6,485 nt of DNA, from contig JAJXYI010000073.1 of assembly GCA_021780625.1 (NCBI GenBank), forward strand, positions 1 through 6,485, in the 5' to 3' direction. Of the stretch, positions 5,403-6,485 are shown piece after piece (positions within the stretch are counted from its first letter, which is position 1; each line of letters starts with the position of its first letter). The notes beneath the pieces were generated by a model. The model was not told where the DNA came from. It saw only the letters and a program-made list of their open reading frames with translations, and searched no databases. The position numbers and the translations under genes were made by a program. This DNA comes from a bacterium. Lineage in GTDB: Bacteria > Verrucomicrobiota > Verrucomicrobiae > Opitutales > Opitutaceae.

Positions 5403-5422
5403 TACAACTGCGTCGTTTAGAA

Positions 5423-6485
5423 TCAATGGTGGTTGGCGTGCGCCGCCTCGCGGCGGGCATGGGCCTCGTCCACAAGCTTCTTCTCGATGTCCGGCGGAAC
5501 CTCCTCGTAATGCGAAAATTCCTCCGCATGCCGGCCCCTGCCGCTCGTAATGGAACGCACGATACTGCTGTAGTGGTAAAGCTCCTTCTGCGGCATGAGC
5601 GCCTTCACGACCTGAAAGCGGCCGTCGTTGTCCACGCCCAGGATCTTCCCCCGCCTCGACGAGATGTCGCCCATGATGTCGCCCATGTATTCCTCGGGCA
5701 CGGTGATCGTCACCGTGTAGATCGGCTCCAGCAGCCTCGGCTGCGCGTTCATGAAACCCTCCTTGAACGCAAAGTAGCCCGCGATCTGGAAGGCGATGTC
5801 CTTCGAGTCCACCGGATGCATCTTCCCGTCGTAGAATTCCGCCTTCACATCGACCACCCGGTAGCCCGCATAGACGCCCTCGGTGCAGGCGGTCTTCACA
5901 CCCTTCTCAACGGACGGTACGAAGACCCGGTCGACATTCGTGCCGACCAGCGACTGGATGAACTGCAGTCCGGAGTCGCGCGCCGCAGGTTCAAGCCGCA
6001 TGCAGACCTCGGCAAACTGGCCCGCACCCCCCGTTTGTTTCTTGTGCCGGTACTTCGAGTCCGCCTTGGTCCGGATCGTCTCCCGGTACGGAATGCGCGG
6101 CTCCTCGAGCTCGACCGCCACCCCGAAGCGTCGCATCAGCCGCTCGACGATGATCTGGAGATGGATCTCCCCCTGGCCCGAAACAATGGTCTGGTGGATC
6201 TCGTCGTCCACCCGGTACAGGAAGGTCGGATCCTCCGCGTGGAGCGTCGCCAGGCCCGCCGCCAGCTTGTCCTCGTCGCCCTTCGACTTGAGCTTGAGGG
6301 AGCCGTGTATGTTGGGCCGCGGATACACGACCTTCGACAGCTCCACCTGAAAGCGCGGGCTGCACAGCGTGTCCCCCGTGCGCGTGTCGCGGAGCTTCAC
6401 CACCGCGCCGATGTCGCCGGCTCCCAGCCAGGGCACGGGCGTGCGCTCCTGTCCGTCGAGCAGATAGATCTGGCTGATGCGCTCG
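5423..6485 (-). CDS. Elongation factor G-family GTPase, C-terminal half (truncated by window edge)
   Basis: The minus-strand frame enters at 6484 and reads 353 residues to a TGA at 5423-5425; the GTPase domain lies outside the window. The visible part starts in domain II (ERISQIYLLDG; GAGDIGAVVKLRDT; TGDTL). Domain III contains GQGEIHLQIIVERL (103-116), and PRIPYRETI (129-137) marks its end. Domain IV has HKKQTGGAGQF (147-157) and HPVDSKDIAF (223-232). Domain V begins near EEYMGDIMGDISSRRGKILG and continues through the SIVRSITSGRGRHAEEFSHYEEVP block. The domain IV tip histidine (H223, equivalent to E. coli H583) is present, consistent with ribosomal translocation. HKKQTGGAGQF together with this tail resembles the EF-G2/EF-G-like paralogues more than classical FusA, but the missing G domain prevents a decision. 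The C-terminus ends in a short His-rich tail (AHARREAAHANHH). No ribosomal-protein operon is visible beside it, which also fits a stand-alone paralogue. Confidence 0.93.
   Translation of the reverse strand, partial: ERISQIYLLDGQERTPVPWLGAGDIGAVVKLRDTRTGDTLCSPRFQVELSKVVYPRPNIHGSLKLKSKGDEDKLAAGLATLHAEDPTFLYRVDDEIHQTIVSGQGEIHLQIIVERLMRRFGVAVELEEPRIPYRETIRTKADSKYRHKKQTGGAGQFAEVCMRLEPAARDSGLQFIQSLVGTNVDRVFVPSVEKGVKTACTEGVYAGYRVVDVKAEFYDGKMHPVDSKDIAFQIAGYFAFKEGFMNAQPRLLEPIYTVTITVPEEYMGDIMGDISSRRGKILGVDNDGRFQVVKALMPQKELYHYSSIVRSITSGRGRHAEEFSHYEEVPPDIEKKLVDEAHARREAAHANHH

Larger units (their letters stand above)
4986..5422. other. 437-bp intergenic stretch without a convincing gene, rich in hairpins
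   Basis: Open frames here encode Arg/Ser/Pro-rich strings without recognisable domains and are judged non-coding. The stretch instead holds separate structured pieces, listed individually: three adjacent hairpins, two REP-like hairpins with the same loop, a spaced 9-bp inverted repeat and an 11-bp-period element. A further small stem ACGC-GATT-GCGT is at 5138-5149. A small RNA cannot be excluded from sequence alone. Confidence 0.6.

Noticed and set aside
1..6485. CRISPR array, tRNA, rRNA, insertion sequence or phage genes
   Set aside because: No regularly spaced repeats, cloverleaf arms, transposase motifs or phage-type proteins were seen on either strand.

Overview
The window is high-GC bacterial DNA with five clear protein-coding genes, one probable small gene and a hairpin-rich intergenic stretch. 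No rRNA, tRNA, CRISPR array, transposase or phage gene was seen. The best guess for the organism is a Verrucomicrobiota member, probably Opitutales-like. That rests on an AraC-type regulator with the sugar-sensing N-terminus, sugar-acid catabolic genes, weak Shine-Dalgarno sequences, and an intergenic element of the ACCACAGAGA type. It is inference from general style, not from a marker gene.

Left part (1-2548): a truncated AraC-family regulator (1-309, minus) lies 22 bp downstream of a Gfo/Idh/MocA-family NAD(P)-dependent oxidoreductase (332-1330, minus). Across a 201-bp divergent gap is a zinc-free medium-chain dehydrogenase (1532-2548, plus). The three look like one small carbohydrate-oxidation locus with a local regulator. 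The gap holds an 8-bp direct repeat at 22-bp period, as an AraC-type dimer could use, and a weak sigma70-like promoter.

Middle part (2549-4760): an anion:cation-symporter-type MFS transporter (2596-3879, minus) lies downstream of, and in the same direction as, a GntK-type gluconokinase (3987-4544, minus). Together they suggest uptake of a sugar acid such as gluconate and its phosphorylation to 6-phosphogluconate. Two odd-centred perfect palindromes sharing the core CGGTCCG lie on either side of the kinase and are candidate operators. A nested inverted repeat separates the transporter from the convergent dehydrogenase.

Right part (4761-6485): a 74-residue acidic, histidine-rich protein of unknown function (4761-4985, plus) is followed by 437 bp without a convincing gene. 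That gap holds three back-to-back perfect hairpins, a pair of REP-like hairpins with the same GCCCGA loop, a long-range inverted repeat, and an 11-bp-period TCTCTGTG element. The window ends in the C-terminal half of an EF-G-family translation GTPase (5423-6485, minus, running off the edge).

No clearly new multi-gene system is visible. The items most worth checking are the paired GCCCGA-loop hairpins, the palindromes around the gluconokinase and the small histidine-rich protein.
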